Positions 38,140-50,688 of a stretch of 64,000 nt of DNA are shown here, piece by piece. This DNA comes from Limanda limanda (Eukaryota > Chordata > Actinopteri > Pleuronectiformes > Pleuronectidae): the NCBI RefSeq assembly GCF_963576545.1, contig NW_026870428.1:62001-126000 (forward strand), read 5' to 3'. The notes below the pieces were generated by a model that ran no database searches, had not been told where the DNA came from, and worked only from the letters and a program-made list of their open reading frames with translations. Both the position numbers and the translations under genes were made by a program. How positions within the stretch are numbered: the first letter of the stretch is position 1; every line of letters begins with the position of its first letter.

Positions 38140-41100
38140 ATGAAAGCACATAGGAGAAAGAGATATTCTTGAATAACTTTTTTTGTGAAGGTCGGAGAGA
38201 CTTGCAAGTAGGCTCTACCCCCACTAAATGGGGTAGCGCGCATCGATCGGTACCATCCTTGAGCTTCTCCGACTTTCGGAAGGGTTAGGGTTAGGGTTAG
38301 GGATGAAAGCACATAGGAGAAAGAGATATTCTTGAATAACTTTTTTTGTGAAGGTCGGAGAGACTTGGAAAGTGGTTGCATCTGGACTAATTTGGGTCCT
38401 GCAGATCGATTGGTACCATCCCCGAGCTTGTACGACCTTCGGAAGAGGTCGACCGACGAAATTCCCCCAAAATCTGAGGAGATATTCTTGAATAACTTTT
38501 TTTGTGAAGGTCGGAGAGACTTGCAAGTAGGCTCTACTCCCACTAAATGGGGTTGCGCGCATCGATCAGTACTATCCTTGAGCTTCTCCGACTTTCGGAA
38601 GGGTTAGGGTTAGGGTTAGGGATGAAAGCACATAGGAGAAAGAGATATTCTTGAATAACTTTTTTTGTGAAGGTCGGAGAGACTTGCAAGTAGGCTCTAC
38701 CCCCACTAAATGGGGTAGCGCGCATCGATCAGTACCATCGTTGAGCTTCTCCGACTTTCGGAAGGGTTAGGGTTAGGGTTAGGGATGAAAGCACATAGGA
38801 GAAAGAGATATTCTTGAATAACTTTTTTTGTGAAGGTCGGAGAGACTTGCAAGTAGGCTCTACCCCCACTAAATGGGGTAGCGCGCATCGATCGGTACCA
38901 TCCTTGAGCTTCTCCGACTTTCGGAAGGGTTAGGGTTAGGGATGAAAGCACATAGGAGAAAGAGATATTCTTGAATAACTTTTTTTGTGAAGGTCGGAGA
39001 GACTTGCAAGTAGGCTCTACCCCCACTAAATGGGGTAGCGCGCATCGATCGGTACCATCCTTGAGCTTCTCCGACTTTCGGAAGGGTTAGGGTTAGGGTT
39101 AGGGATGAAAGCACATAGGAGAAAGAGATATTCTTGAATAACTTTTTTTGTGAAGGTCGGAGAGACTTGCAAGTAGGCTCTACCCCCACTAAATGGGGTA
39201 GCGCGCATCGATCGGTACCATCCTTGAGCTTCTCCGACTTTCGGAAGGGTTAGGGTTAGGGTTAGGGATGAAAGCACATAGGAGAAAGAGATATTCTTGA
39301 ATAACTTTTTTTGTGAAGGTCGGAGAGACTTGGAAAGTGGATGCATCTGGACTAATTTGGGTCCTGCGGATCGATTGGTACCATCCCCGAGCTTGTACGA
39401 CCTTCGGAAGAGGTCGACCGACGAAATTCCCCCAAATCTGAGGAGATATTCTTGAATAACTTTTTTTGTGAAGGTCGGAGAGACTTGCAAGTAGGCTCTA
39501 CCCCCACTAAATGGGGTTGCGCGCATCGATCGGTACCATCCTTGAGCTTCTCCGACTTTCGGAAGGGTTAGGGTTAGGGTTAGGGATGAAAGCACATAGG
39601 AGAAAGAGATATTCTTGAATAACTTTTTTTGTGAAGGTCGGAGAGACTTGCAAGTAGGCTCTACCCCCACTAAATGGGGTAGCGCGCATCGATCGGTACC
39701 ATCCTTGAGCTTCTCCGACTTTCGGAAGGGTTAGGGTTAGGGTTAGGGATGAAAGCACATAGGAGAAAGAGATATTCTTGAATAACTTTTTTTGTGAAGG
39801 TCGGAGAGACTTGGAAAGTGGTTGCATCTGGACTAATTTGGGTCCTGCGGATCGATTGGTACCATCCCCGAGCTTGTACGACCTTCGGAAGAGGTCGACC
39901 GACGAAATTCCCCCAAATCTGAGGAGATATTCTTGAATAACTTTTTTTGTGAAGGTCGGAGAGACTTGCAAGTAGGCTTTACCCCCACTAAATGGGGTTG
40001 CGCGCATCGATCGGTACCATCCTTGAGCTTCTCCGACTTTCGGAAGGGTTAGGGTTAGGGTTAGGGATGAAAGCACATAGGAGAAAGAGATATTCTTGAA
40101 TAACTTTTTTTGTGAAGGTCGGAGAGACTTGCAAGTAGGCTCTACCCCCACTAAATGGGGTAGCGCGCATCGATCGGTACCATCCTTGAGCTTCTCCGAC
40201 TTTCGGAAGGGTTAGGGTTAGGGTTAGGGATGAAAGCACATAGGAGAAAGAGATATTCTTGAATAACTTTTTTTGTGAAGGTCGGAGAGACTTGAAAAGT
40301 GGTTGCATCTGGACTAATTTGGGTCCTGCAGATCGATTGGTACCATCCCCGAGCTTGTACGACCTTCGGAAAAGGTCGACCGACGAAATTCCCCCAAAAT
40401 CTGAGGAGATATTCTTGAATAACTTTTTTTGTGAAGGTCGGAGAGACTTGCAAGTAGGCTCTACTCCCACTAAATGGGGTTGCGCGCATCGATCAGTACC
40501 ATCCTTGAGCTTCTCCGACTTTCGGAAGGGTTAGGGTTAGGGTTAGGGATGAAAGCACATAGGAGAAAGAGATATTCTTGAATAACTTTTTTTGTGAAGG
40601 TCGGAGAGACTTGCAAGTAGGCTCTACCCCCACTAAATGGGGTAGCGCGCATCGATCAGTACCATCCTTGAGCTTCTCCGACTTTCGGAAGGGTTAGGGT
40701 TAGGGTTAGGGATGAAAGCACATAGGAGAAAGAGATATTCTTGAATAACTTTTTTTGTGAAGGTCGGAGAGACTTGCAAGTAGGCTCTACCCCCACTAAA
40801 TGGGGTAGCGCGCATCGATCGGTACCATCCTTGAGCTTCTCCGACTTTCGGAAGGGTTAGGGTTAGGGTTAGGGATGAAAGCACATAGGAGAAAGAGATA
40901 TTCTTGAATAACTTTTTTTGTGAAGGTCGGAGAGACTTGCAAGTAGGCTCTACCCCCACTAAATGGGGTAGCGCGCATCGATCGGTACCATCCTTGAGCT
41001 TCTCCGACTTTCGGAAGGGTTAGGGTTAGGGTTAGGGATGAAAGCACATAGGAGAAAGAGATATTCTTGAATAACTTTTTTTGTGAAGGTCGGAGAGACT

Positions 41101-41369
41101 TGGAAAGTGGTTGCATCTGGACTAATTTGGGTCCTGCAGATCGATTGGTACCATCCCCGAGCTTGTACGACCTTCGGAAGAGGTCGACCGACGAAATTCC
41201 CCCAAATCTGAGGAGATATTCTTGAATAACTTTTTTTGTGAAGGTCGGAGAGACTTGCAAGTAGGCTCTACCCCCACTAAATGGGGTAGCGCGCATCGAT
41301 CGGTACCATCCTTGAGCTTCTCCGACTTTCGGAAGGGTTAGGGTTAGGGATGAAAGCACATAGGAGAAA

Positions 41370-42651
41370 GAGATATTCTTGAATAACTTTTTTTGTGAAG
41401 GTCGGAGAGACTTGCAAGTAGGCTCTACCCCCACTAAATGGGGTAGCGCGCATCGATCGGTACCATCCTTGAGCTTCTCCGACTTTCGGAAGGGTTAGGG
41501 TTAGGGATGAAAGCACATAGGAGAAAGAGATATTCTTGAATAACTTTTTTTGTGAAGGTCGGAGAGACTTGGAAAGTGGTTGCATCTGGACTAATTTGGG
41601 TCCTGCAGATCGATTGGTACCATCCCCGAGCTTGTACGACCTTCGAAAGAGGTCGACCGACGAAATTCCCCCAAATCTGAGGAGATATTCTTGAATAACT
41701 TTTTTTGTGAAGGTCGGAGAGACTTGCAAGTAGGCTCTACCCCCACTAAATGGGGTTGCGCGCATCGATCAGTACCATCCTTGAGCTTCTCCGACTTTCG
41801 GAAGGGTTAGGGTTAGGGTTAGGGATGAAAGCACATAGGAGAAAGAGATATTCTTGAATAACTTTTTTTGTGAAGGTCGGAGAGACTTGCAAGTAGGCTC
41901 TACCCCCACTAAATGGGGTAGCGCGCATCGATCGGTACCATCCTTGAGCTTCTCCGACTTTCGGAAGGGTTAGGGTTAGGGTTAGGGATGAAAGCACATA
42001 GGAGAAAGAGATATTCTTGAATAACTTTTTTTGTGAAGGTCGGAGAGACTTGGAAAGTGGTTGCATCTGGACTAATTTGGGTCCTGCGGATCGATTGGTA
42101 CCATCCCCGAGCTTGTACGACCTTCGAAAGAGGTCGACCGACGAAATTCCCCCAAATCTGAGGAGATATTCTTGAATAACTTTTTTTGTGAAGGTCGGAG
42201 AGACTTGCAAGTAGGCTCTACCCCCACTAAATGGGGTTGCGCGCATCGATCAGTACCATCCTTGAGCTTCTCCGACTTTCGGAAGGGTTAGGGTTAGGGT
42301 TAGGGATGAAAGCACATAGGAGAAAGAGATATTCTTGAATAACTTTTTTTGTGAAGGTCGGAGAGACTTGCAAGTAGGCTCTACCCCCACTAAATGGGGT
42401 AGCGCGCATCGATCGGTACCATCCTTGAGCTTCTCCGACTTTCGGAAGGGTTAGGGTTAGGGTTAGGGATGAAAGCACATAGGAGAAAGAGATATTCTTG
42501 AATAACTTTTTTTGTGAAGGTCGGAGAGACTTGCAAGTAGGCTCTACCCCCACTAAATGGGGTAGCGCGCATCGATCGGTACCATCCTTGAGCTTCTCCG
42601 ACTTTCGGAAGGGTTAGGGTTAGGGTTAGGGATGAAAGCACATAGGAGAAA
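41370..42651 (+). repeat. Duplicated segment, partner of 47312-48593 (offset 5942)
   Basis: Order S(-6) L1(-6) S L1 SS in both. The B at p 41746 and 47688 are the same hybrid (a81 with AAA tail, plus ttcgaaag), which is strong evidence of common descent. Confidence 0.88.
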
Positions 42652-44097
42652 GAGATATTCTTGAATAACTTTTTTTGTGAAGGTCGGAGAGACTTGGAAA
42701 GTGGTTGCATCTGGACTAATTTGGGTCCTGCAGATCGATTGGTACCATCCCCGAGCTTGTACGACCTTCGGAAGAGGTCGACCGACGAAATTCCCCCAAA
42801 ATCTGAGGAGATATTCTTGAATAACTTTTTTTGTGAAGGTCGGAGAGACTTGCAAGTAGGCTCTACTCCCACTAAATGGGGTTGCGCGCATCGATCAGTA
42901 CCATCCTTGAGCTTCTCCGACTTTCGGAAGGGTTAGGGTTAGGGTTAGGGATGAAAGCACATAGGAGAAAGAGATATTCTTGAATAACTTTTTTTGTGAA
43001 GGTCGGAGAGACTTGCAAGTAGGCTCTACCCCCACTAAATGGGGTAGCGCGCATCGATCAGTACCATCCTTGAGCTTCTCCGACTTTCGGAAGGGTTAGG
43101 GTTAGGGTTAGGGATGAAAGCACATAGGAGAAAGAGATATTCTTGAATAACTTTTTTTGTGAAGGTCGGAGAGACTTGCAAGTAGGCTCTACCCCCACTA
43201 AATGGGGTTGCGCGCATCGATCGGTACCATCCTTGAGCTTCTCCGACTTTCGGAAGGGTTAGGGTTAGGGTTAGGGATGAAAGCACATAGGAGAAAGAGA
43301 TATTCTTGAATAACTTTTTTTGTGAAGGTCGGAGAGACTTGCAAGTAGGCTCTACCCCCACTAAATGGGGTAGCGCGCATCGATCGGTACCATCCTTGAG
43401 CTTCTCCGACTTTCGGAAGGGTTAGGGTTAGGGTTAGGGATGAAAGCACATAGGAGAAAGAGATATTCTTGAATAACTTTTTTTGTGAAGGTCGGAGAGA
43501 CTTGCAAGTAGGCTCTACCCCCACTAAATGGGGTAGCGCGCATCGATCGGTACCATCCTTGAGCTTCTCCGACTTTCGGAAGGGTTAGGGTTAGGGTTAG
43601 GGATGAAAGCACATAGGAGAAAGAGATATTCTTGAATAACTTTTTTTGTGAAGGTCGGAGAGACTTGGAAAGTGGTTGCATCTGGACTAATTTGGGTCCT
43701 GCGGATCGATTGGTACCATCCCCGAGCTTGTACGACCTTCGGAAGAGGTCGACCGACGAAATTCCCCCAAATCTGAGGAGATATTCTTGAATAACTTTTT
43801 TTGTGAAGGTCGGAGAGACTTGCAAGTAGGCTCTACCCCCACTAAATGGGGTAGCGCGCATCGATCGGTACCATCCTTGAGCTTCTCCGACTTTCGGAAG
43901 GGTTAGGGTTAGGGATGAAAGCACATAGGAGAAAGAGATATTCTTGAATAACTTTTTTTGTGAAGGTCGGAGAGACTTGCAAGTAGGCTCTACCCCCACT
44001 AAATGGGGTAGCGCGCATCGATCGGTACCATCCTTGAGCTTCTCCGACTTTCGGAAGGGTTAGGGTTAGGGTTAGGGATGAAAGCACATAGGAGAAA

Positions 44098-45067
44098 GAG
44101 ATATTCTTGAATAACTTTTTTTGTGAAGGTCGGAGAGACTTGCAAGTAGGCTCTACCCCCACTAAATGGGGTAGCGCGCATCGATCGGTACCATCCTTGA
44201 GCTTCTCCGACTTTCGGAAGGGTTAGGGTTAGGGTTAGGGATGAAAGCACATAGGAGAAAGAGATATTCTTGAATAACTTTTTTTGTGAAGGTCGGAGAG
44301 ACTTGGAAAGTGGTTGCATCTGGACTAATTTGGGTCCTGCGGATCGATTGGTACCATCCCTGAGCTTGTACGACCTTCGGAAGAGGTCGACCGACGAAAT
44401 TCCCCCAAATCTGAGGAGATATTCTTGAATAACTTTTTTTGTGAAGGTCGGAGAGACTTGCAAGTAGGCTCTACCCCCACTAAATGGGGTAGCGCGCATC
44501 GATCGGTACCATCCTTGAGCTTCTCCGACTTTCGGAAGGGTTAGGGTTAGGGTTAGGGATGAAAGCACATAGGAGAAAGAGATATTCTTGAATAACTTTT
44601 TTTGTGAAGGTCGGAGAGACTTGCAAGTAGGCTCTACCCCCACTAAATGGGGTAGCGCGCATCGATCGGTACCATCCTTGAGCTTCTCCGACTTTCGGAA
44701 GGGTTAGGGTTAGGGTTAGGGATGAAAGCACATAGGAGAAAGAGATATTCTTGAATAACTTTTTTTGTGAAGGTCGGAGAGACTTGCAAGTAGGCTCTAC
44801 CCCCACTAAATGGGGTAGCGCGCATCGATCGGTACCATCCTTGAGCTTCTCCGACTTTCGGAAGGGTTAGGGTTAGGGTTAGGGATGAAAGCACATAGGA
44901 GAAAGAGATATTCTTGAATAACTTTTTTTGTGAAGGTCGGAGAGACTTGCAAGTAGGCTCTACCCCCACTAAATGGGGTAGCGCGCATCGATCGGTACCA
45001 TCCTTGAGCTTCTCCGACTTTCGGAAGGGTTAGGGTTAGGGTTAGGGATGAAAGCACATAGGAGAAA
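44098..45067 (+). repeat. Duplicated segment, partner of 48594-49563 (offset 4496)
   Basis: Order S L1 SSS. Both copies share a B with ccctgagc (c-to-t at 44361 and 48857), found nowhere else in the window. Confidence 0.88.
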
Positions 45068-46836
45068 GAGATATTCTTGAATAACTTTTTTTGTGAAGGT
45101 CCCAGAGACTTGGAAAGTGGTTGCATCTGGACTAATTTGGGTCCTGCGGATCGATTGGTACCATCCCCGAGCTTGTACGACCTTCGGAAGAGGTCGACCG
45201 ACGAAATTCCCCCAAATCTGAGGAGATATTCTTGAATAACTTTTTTTGTGAAGGTCGGAGAGACTTGCAAGTAGGCTCTACCCCCACTAAATGGGGTTGC
45301 GCGCATCGATCGGTACCATCCTTGAGCTTCTCCGACTTTCGGAAGGGTTAGGGTTAGGGTTAGGGATGAAAGCACATAGGAGAAAGAGATATTCTTGAAT
45401 AACTTTTTTTGTGAAGGTCGGAGAGACTTGCAAGTAGGCTCTACCCCCACTAAATGGGGTAGCGCGCATCGATCGGTACCATCCTTGAGCTTCTCCGACT
45501 TTCGGAAGGGTTAGGGTTAGGGTTAGGGATGAAAGCACATAGGAGAAAGAGATATTCTTGAATAACTTTTTTGTGAAGGTCGGAGAGACTTGGAAAGTGG
45601 TTGCATCTGGACTAATTTGGGTCCTGCAGATCGATTGGTACCATCCCCGAGCTTGTACGACCTTCGGAAGAGGTCGACCGACGAAATTCCCCCAAAATCT
45701 GAGGAGATATTCTTGAATAACTTTTTTTGTGAAGGTCGGAGAGACTTGCAAGTAGGCTCTACCCCCACTAAATGGGGTTGCGCGCATCGATCAGTACCAT
45801 CCTTGAGCTTCTCCGACTTTCGGAAGGGTTAGGGTTAGGGTTAGGGATGAAAGCACATAGGAGAAAGAGATATTCTTGAATAACTTTTTTTGTGAAGGTC
45901 GGAGAGACTTGCAAGTAGGCTCTACCCCCACTAAATGGGGTAGCGCGCATCGATCAGTACCATCCTTGAGCTTCTCCGACTTTCGGAAGGGTTAGGGTTA
46001 GGGTTAGGGATGAAAGCACATAGGAGAAAGAGATATTCTTGAATAACTTTTTTTGTGAAGGTCGGAGAGACTTGCAAGTAGGCTCTACCCCCACTAAATG
46101 GGGTAGCGCGCATCGATCGGTACCATCCTTGAGCTTCTCCGACTTTCGGAAGGGTTAGGGTTAGGGTTAGGGATGAAAGCACATAGGAGAAAGAGATATT
46201 CTTGAATAACTTTTTTTGTGAAGGTCGGAGAGACTTGCAAGTAGGCTCTACCCCCACTAAATGGGGTAGCGCACATCGATCGGTACCATCCTTGAGCTTC
46301 TCCGACTTTCGGAAGGGTTAGGGTTAGGGTTAGGGATGAAAGCACATAGGAGAAAGAGATATTCTTGAATAACTTTTTTTGTGAAGGTCGGAGAGACTTG
46401 GAAAGTGGTTGCATCTGGACTAATTTGGGTCCTGCGGATCGATTGGTACCATCCCCGAGCTTGTACGACCTTCGGAAGAGGTCGACCGACGAAATTCCCC
46501 CAAATCTGAGGAGATATTCTTGAATAACTTTTTTTGTGAAGGTCGGAGAGACTTGCAAGTAGGCTCTACCCCCACTAAATGGGGTAGCGCGCATCGATCG
46601 GTACCATCCTTGAGCTTCTCCGACTTTCGGAAGGGTTAGGGTTAGGGTTAGGGATGAAAGCACATAGGAGAAAGAGATATTCTTGAATAACTTTTTTTGT
46701 GAAGGTCGGAGAGACTTGCAAGTAGGCTCTACCCCCACTAAATGGGGTAGCGCGCATCGATCGGTACCATCCTTGAGCTTCTCCGACTTTCGGAAGGGTT
46801 AGGGTTAGGGTTAGGGATGAAAGCACATAGGAGAAA
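44742..46836 (+). repeat. Duplicated segment, partner of 26757-28851 (offset 17985)
   Basis: Order SSS... L1 S L2 SSS L1 S in both. Three rare private variants are shared at exactly matching positions: GG-to-CC at 45102-45103 (27117-27118), T6 at 45567 (27582) and gcgcac at 46273 (28288). Confidence 0.93.
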
Positions 46837-48267
46837 GAGATATTCTTGAATAACTTTTTTTGTGAAGGTCGGAGAGACTTGCAAGTAGGCTCTACCCCCA
46901 CTAAATGGGGTAGCGCGCATCGATCGGTACCATCCTTGAGCTTCTCCGACTTTCGGAAGGGTTAGGGTTAGGGTTAGGGATGAAAGCACATAGGAGAAAG
47001 AGATATTCTTGAATAACTTTTTTTGTGAAGGTCGGAGAGACTTGGAAAGTGGTTGCATCTGGACTAATTTGGGTCCTGCGGATCGATTGGTACCATCCCC
47101 GAGCTTGTACGACCTTCGGAAGAGGTCGACCGACGAAATTCCCCCAAATCTGAGGAGATATTCTTGAATAACTTTTTTTGTGAAGGTCGGAGAGACTTGC
47201 AAGTAGGCTCTACCCCCACTAAATGGGGTTGCGCGCATCGATCGGTACCATCCTTGAGCTTCTCCGACTTTCGGAAGGGTTAGGGTTAGGGATGAAAGCA
47301 CATAGGAGAAAGAGATATTCTTGAATAACTTTTTTTGTGAAGGTCGGAGAGACTTGCAAGTAGGCTCTACCCCCACTAAATGGGGTAGCGCGCATCGATC
47401 GGTACCATCCTTGAGCTTCTCCGACTTTCGGAAGGGTTAGGGTTAGGGATGAAAGCACATAGGAGAAAGAGATATTCTTGAATAACTTTTTTTGTGAAGG
47501 TCGGAGAGACTTGGAAAGTGGTTGCATCTGGACTAATTTGGGTCCTGCAGATCGATTGGTACCATCCCCGAGCTTGTACGACCTTCGAAAGAGGTCGACC
47601 GACGAAATTCCCCCAAATCTGAGGAGATATTCTTGAATAACTTTTTTTGTGAAGGTCGGAGAGACTTGCAAGTAGGCTCTACCCCCACTAAATGGGGTTG
47701 CGCGCATCGATCAGTACCATCCTTGAGCTTCTCCGACTTTCGGAAGGGTTAGGGTTAGGGTTAGGGATGAAAGCACATAGGAGAAAGAGATATTCTTGAA
47801 TAACTTTTTTTGTGAAGGTCGGAGAGACTTGCAAGTAGGCTCTACCCCCACTAAATGGGGTAGCGCGCATCGATCGGTACCATCCTTGAGCTTCTCCGAC
47901 TTTCGGAAGGGTTAGGGTTAGGGTTAGGGATGAAAGCACATAGGAGAAAGAGATATTCTTGAATAACTTTTTTTGTGAAGGTCGGAGAGACTTGGAAAGT
48001 GGTTGCATCTGGACTAATTTGGGTCCTGCGGATCGATTGGTACCATCCCCGAGCTTGTACGACCTTCGAAAGAGGTCGACCGACGAAATTCCCCCAAATC
48101 TGAGGAGATATTCTTGAATAACTTTTTTTGTGAAGGTCGGAGAGACTTGCAAGTAGGCTCTACCCCCACTAAATGGGGTTGCGCGCATCGATCAGTACCA
48201 TCCTTGAGCTTCTCCGACTTTCGGAAGGGTTAGGGTTAGGGTTAGGGATGAAAGCACATAGGAGAAA

Positions 48268-50688
48268 GAGATATTCTTGAATAACTTTTTTTGTGAAGGT
48301 CGGAGAGACTTGCAAGTAGGCTCTACCCCCACTAAATGGGGTAGCGCGCATCGATCGGTACCATCCTTGAGCTTCTCCGACTTTCGGAAGGGTTAGGGTT
48401 AGGGTTAGGGATGAAAGCACATAGGAGAAAGAGATATTCTTGAATAACTTTTTTTGTGAAGGTCGGAGAGACTTGCAAGTAGGCTCTACCCCCACTAAAT
48501 GGGGTAGCGCGCATCGATCGGTACCATCCTTGAGCTTCTCCGACTTTCGGAAGGGTTAGGGTTAGGGTTAGGGATGAAAGCACATAGGAGAAAGAGATAT
48601 TCTTGAATAACTTTTTTTGTGAAGGTCGGAGAGACTTGCAAGTAGGCTCTACCCCCACTAAATGGGGTAGCGCGCATCGATCGGTACCATCCTTGAGCTT
48701 CTCCGACTTTCGGAAGGGTTAGGGTTAGGGTTAGGGATGAAAGCACATAGGAGAAAGAGATATTCTTGAATAACTTTTTTTGTGAAGGTCGGAGAGACTT
48801 GGAAAGTGGTTGCATCTGGACTAATTTGGGTCCTGCGGATCGATTGGTACCATCCCTGAGCTTGTACGACCTTCGGAAGAGGTCGACCGACGAAATTCCC
48901 CCAAATCTGAGGAGATATTCTTGAATAACTTTTTTTGTGAAGGTCGGAGAGACTTGCAAGTAGGCTCTACCCCCACTAAATGGGGTAGCGCGCATCGATC
49001 GGTACCATCCTTGAGCTTCTCCGACTTTCGGAAGGGTTAGGGTTAGGGTTAGGGATGAAAGCACATAGGAGAAAGAGATATTCTTGAATAACTTTTTTTG
49101 TGAAGGTCGGAGAGACTTGCAAGTAGGCTCTACCCCCACTAAATGGGGTAGCGCGCATCGATCGGTACCATCCTTGAGCTTCTCCGACTTTCGGAAGGGT
49201 TAGGGTTAGGGTTAGGGATGAAAGCACATAGGAGAAAGAGATATTCTTGAATAACTTTTTTTGTGAAGGTCGGAGAGACTTGCAAGTAGGCTCTACCCCC
49301 ACTAAATGGGGTAGCGCGCATCGATCGGTACCATCCTTGAGCTTCTCCGACTTTCGGAAGGGTTAGGGTTAGGGTTAGGGATGAAAGCACATAGGAGAAA
49401 GAGATATTCTTGAATAACTTTTTTTGTGAAGGTCGGAGAGACTTGCAAGTAGGCTCTACCCCCACTAAATGGGGTAGCGCGCATCGATCGGTACCATCCT
49501 TGAGCTTCTCCGACTTTCGGAAGGGTTAGGGTTAGGGTTAGGGATGAAAGCACATAGGAGAAAGAGATATTCTTGAATAACTTTTTTTGTGAAGGTCGGA
49601 GAGACTTGGAAAGTGGTTGCATCTGGACTAATTTGGGTCCTGCGGATCGATTGGTACCATCCCCGAGCTTGTACGACCTTCGGAAGAGGTCGACCGACGA
49701 AATTCCCCCAAATCTGAGGAGATATTCTTGAATAACTTTTTTTGTGAAGGTCGGAGAGACTTGCAAGTAGGCTCTACCCCCACTAAATGGGGTAGCGCGC
49801 ATCGATCGGTACCATCCTTGAGCTTCTCCGACTTTCGGAAGGGTTAGGGTTAGGGTTAGGGATGAAAGCACATAGGAGAAAGAGATATTCTTGAATAACT
49901 TTTTTTGTGAAGGTCGGAGAGACTTGCAAGTAGGCTCTACCCCCACTAAATGGGGTAGCGCGCATCGATCGGTACCATCCTTGAGCTTCTCCGACTTTCG
50001 GAAGGGTTAGGGTTAGGGTTAGGGATGAAAGCACATAGGAGAAAGAGATATTCTTGAATAACTTTTTTTGTGAAGGTCGGAGAGACTTGCAAGTAGGCTC
50101 TACCCCCACTAAATGGGGTAGCGCGCATCGATCGGTACCATCCTTGAGCTTCTCCGACTTTCGGAAGGGTTAGGGTTAGGGTTAGGGATGAAAGCACATA
50201 GGAGAAAGAGATATTCTTGAATAACTTTTTTTGTGAAGGTCGGAGAGACTTGCAAGTAGGCTCTACCCCCACTAAATGGGGTAGCGCGCATCGATCGGTA
50301 CCATCCTTGAGCTTCTCCGACTTTCGGAAGGGTTAGGGTTAGGGTTAGGGATGAAAGCACATAGGAGAAAGAGATATTCTTGAATAACTTTTTTTGTGAA
50401 GGTCGGAGAGACTTGGAAAGTGGTTGCATCTGGACTAATTTGGGTCCTGCGGATCGATTGGTACCATCCCCGAGCTTGTACGACCTTCGGAAGAGGTCGA
50501 CCGACGAAATTCCCCCAAATCTGAGGAGATATTCTTGAATAACTTTTTTTGTGAAGGTCGGAGAGACTTGCAAGTAGGCTCTACCCCCACTAAATGGGGT
50601 TGCGCGCATCGATCGGTACCATCCTTGAGCTTCTCCGACTTTCGGAAGGGTTAGGGTTAGGGTTAGGGATGAAAGCACATAGGAGAAA
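48268..50688 (+). repeat. 807-bp HOR (SSS L1), three tandem copies
   Basis: Copies are 48268-49074, 49075-49881 and 49882-50688, each 3x163 + 318 bp. The first contains the junction at about 48594 between sequence matching 41-42 kb and sequence matching 44 kb. Confidence 0.9.

Larger units (their letters stand above)
32054..43940 (+). repeat. Segment IV: domain with the private tactccc L2 variant
   Basis: Six of seven L2 units here carry c-to-t at A offset 60 (32913, 35316, 37249, 38538, 40465, 42867); the L2 at p 34364 does not. None of the other 23 L2 units in the window has it. Local HORs: a 957-bp tandem (33669-34625 and 34626-35582; L1 S(-6) L2 S) and a 3216-bp-spaced duplication (36072-38159 with 39288-41375; L1 S L1 S L2 SSS L1). 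Confidence 0.9.
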
